A DNA stretch of 6,957 bases from Balneolaceae bacterium (GTDB taxonomy: Bacteria; Bacteroidota; Rhodothermia; Balneolales; Balneolaceae), in the NCBI GenBank assembly GCA_007123785.1, contig SLGL01000312.1, positions 1-6,957 of the forward strand, read 5' to 3'. Below, piece by piece: positions 5,716-6,957 of this stretch; positions within the stretch are counted from its first letter, which is position 1; every line of letters begins with the position of its first letter. A program made the position numbers and the translations under genes. The notes under the pieces were generated by a model that was given only the letters and a program-made list of their open reading frames with translations, ran no database searches and was not told the DNA's origin.

Positions 5716-6957
5716 TGCTGAATGGATTTTTAAATCGCGACAAACCGACCGACCTTGTCACGTTTGAACTGCTGGTAAATGGCGATTCGCTCCCTCAAAC
5801 CGTAGAAGTTTTTTCTGTGGACATCTGGAAAGAGTTGAACCGGCTTCCCCGCGCCAAAATTGTAATTCTGGATGGCGATCCTGCGGAAGAGAATTTCAAA
5901 GTTAGCGAGGGAGAGTGGTTCATACCCGGCAATGAGATCGAAATCCTGGCCGGGTACCACTCCGATAATCAATCTGTTTTCAGCGGGATGGTAACCAGGC
6001 AATCAATCAAAGCGAGGCAAAACGGTGGGCATCAGCTCACAGTGGAGTGCTGTGACAAGGCAGTAAAATTGACAACCGTGCCGAAAAGCCGATACTTCTA
6101 CGATATGAAAGAGAGCGACATGTTCCGCGAAATCATCCAAAGTTACAATGGACTGAATACCGACATCGAGGACACAGACTACACACACAAAGAGCTGCTG
6201 CAATTTCAGTGCACGGATTGGGATTTTATTCTGAATCGGGCTGATGTGAACGGTTTGTTTTGCACAGTTTCCGGCGGAAATATCTCTATTAAAAAACCGG
6301 ATTTTTCGGGCAGTCCGATTTTTAGAGCTGTTTTTGGCAGAAATTTGTATGAGATTGATGCAGAGATCGATGCATCCAATCAACTGGCTGGTGTCAAAGG
6401 AACATCGTGGGATTATTCGAAAACAGAACCTTCCGGAATAGATGCATCCTCCCAATCGCCCGTTTCTCCGGGAAATTTGAGTTCCACCGATCTTTCGGAA
6501 ATCTTTCAGAATCACGTATGGATTCTGAGAAGCGGAGGGAAAGTTCCTGTTGAACTGATTCAATCCTGGGTCAACGCAAAACAGATGAAACATGAACTTG
6601 CAAAAGTTCGAGGCAGAGTACGAATAGAGGGGGCGCCTCTTTTACCGGGTAATATCATAACGCTCGAAGGGCTGGGTGATCGCTTTAACGGCAACGCTTT
6701 TGTGAGTGGTGTGAAGCACTCCATTGGCAGGGGCGAATGGCAGACCGACATTCAATATGGACTTTCACCGGAATGGTTCAGTGAGCAGTTCAAAATATCG
6801 GCCCCTCCTTCGGCAGGGCTTCACGCTTCCATCAGTGGCTTGCACGCAGGCCTTGTTACACAGATTCAGGATGATCCCGAAGGAGACGAACGCATTCTGG
6901 TACGTCTGCCGATGGTGGATACTGAAGAACAGGGTATCTGGGCACGGCTGGCTACCA
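5715..6957 (+). CDS. vgrG: VgrG-like spike/hub protein (Afp8/Pvc8 type), 3' truncated
   Basis: The frame is open from ATG at 5715 to the right edge, giving 414 residues with no stop. VgrG-like proteins form the trimeric spike: a gp27-like hub followed by a gp5-like OB-fold and beta-helical needle. The hub part is visible: FELLVNGDSL (17-26), VFSVDIWKELNRLPRAKIVI (32-51), the NEIEILAGY / FSGMV pair (73-93), LTVECCDKAVKLTT (108-121), a helix leading to LLQFQCTDWDFILNRADVNG (161-180), and PLLPGNIITLEGLGDRFNG (308-326) with SGVKHSIG and WQTDIQYGLSPEWF. From about 378, GLVTQIQDDPEGDERILVRL begins the OB-fold. The needle and any C-terminal extension lie beyond the window. Residues 235-260 are Ser/Pro-rich, a likely loop. 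It follows the LysM gene with a one-base overlap, as expected for proteins that contact each other. The symbol is generic; this is the eCIS type, not a demonstrated T6SS effector carrier. Confidence 0.92.
   Translation, partial: MLNGFLNRDKPTDLVTFELLVNGDSLPQTVEVFSVDIWKELNRLPRAKIVILDGDPAEENFKVSEGEWFIPGNEIEILAGYHSDNQSVFSGMVTRQSIKARQNGGHQLTVECCDKAVKLTTVPKSRYFYDMKESDMFREIIQSYNGLNTDIEDTDYTHKELLQFQCTDWDFILNRADVNGLFCTVSGGNISIKKPDFSGSPIFRAVFGRNLYEIDAEIDASNQLAGVKGTSWDYSKTEPSGIDASSQSPVSPGNLSSTDLSEIFQNHVWILRSGGKVPVELIQSWVNAKQMKHELAKVRGRVRIEGAPLLPGNIITLEGLGDRFNGNAFVSGVKHSIGRGEWQTDIQYGLSPEWFSEQFKISAPPSAGLHASISGLHAGLVTQIQDDPEGDERILVRLPMVDTEEQGIWARLAT

Noticed and set aside
6003..6593. 196-residue antisense frame under the spike gene
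   Set aside because: It mirrors the well-supported spike reading frame, is Cys/Arg/Phe-rich and resembles no family.
1..6957. Ordinary contractile prophage
   Set aside because: Two sheaths, two tubes, DUF4255, a DUF5908-like protein and a LysM adaptor in this order fit eCIS. No capsid, terminase, portal or integrase is visible, though the window is too short to exclude flanking phage genes.

Overview
The window is one stretch of a contractile injection system locus, of the phage-tail-like extracellular type (eCIS: the Afp / PVC / MAC family, including the Bacteroidota forms sometimes called T6SS subtype iv). All eight genes are on the + strand and cover nearly the whole window. Both ends are cut: the first gene lacks its start and the last gene runs off the right edge.

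Layout: (1) the 3' part of a DUF4255 / Pvc16-type tail-terminator gene, to 550; (2) a 461-residue contractile sheath protein, 553-1938; (3) a second, 605-residue sheath protein with a large charged insertion, 1988-3805; (4) a 97-nt gap holding a perfect 7+1+7 palindrome and a possible promoter; (5) two consecutive gp19-like inner-tube proteins, 3903-4334 and 4334-4777; (6) a 60-residue DUF5908-like protein in the Afp6/Pvc6 slot, 4812-4994; (7) a tube-hub adaptor with a C-terminal LysM domain (Afp7/Pvc7 type), 5029-5715; (8) a VgrG-like spike (Afp8/Pvc8 type) starting at 5715 and still open at 6957. The spike covers the last 1.2 kb.

How they work together (family knowledge applied to this locus): the tube proteins stack into a rigid inner tube, the sheath proteins wrap it, the DUF4255 protein caps the distal end, and the second tube protein, LysM adaptor and VgrG-like protein join the tube to the piercing spike. 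Sheath contraction drives tube and spike into a target. Missing from this window but expected nearby are PAAR tip, gp25, large baseplate proteins, tape measure, AAA+ ATPase and any toxin cargo. Nothing here says what the machine delivers or to whom.

Organism: genes with an untranslated leader mostly start after A-rich stretches with no Shine-Dalgarno sequence, composition is moderate (roughly 45-50% GC by eye), and DUF4255 + two sheaths + two tubes + DUF5908 + LysM + VgrG is the order I associate with Bacteroidota and related phyla (Balneolota/Rhodothermota). This is inference; the window has no taxonomic marker gene.

The most distinctive points are the low-GC, coiled-coil-like insertion in the second sheath, the palindrome ahead of the tube genes, and the contrast between GGAG-preceded, tightly packed genes and SD-less genes with A-rich leaders.
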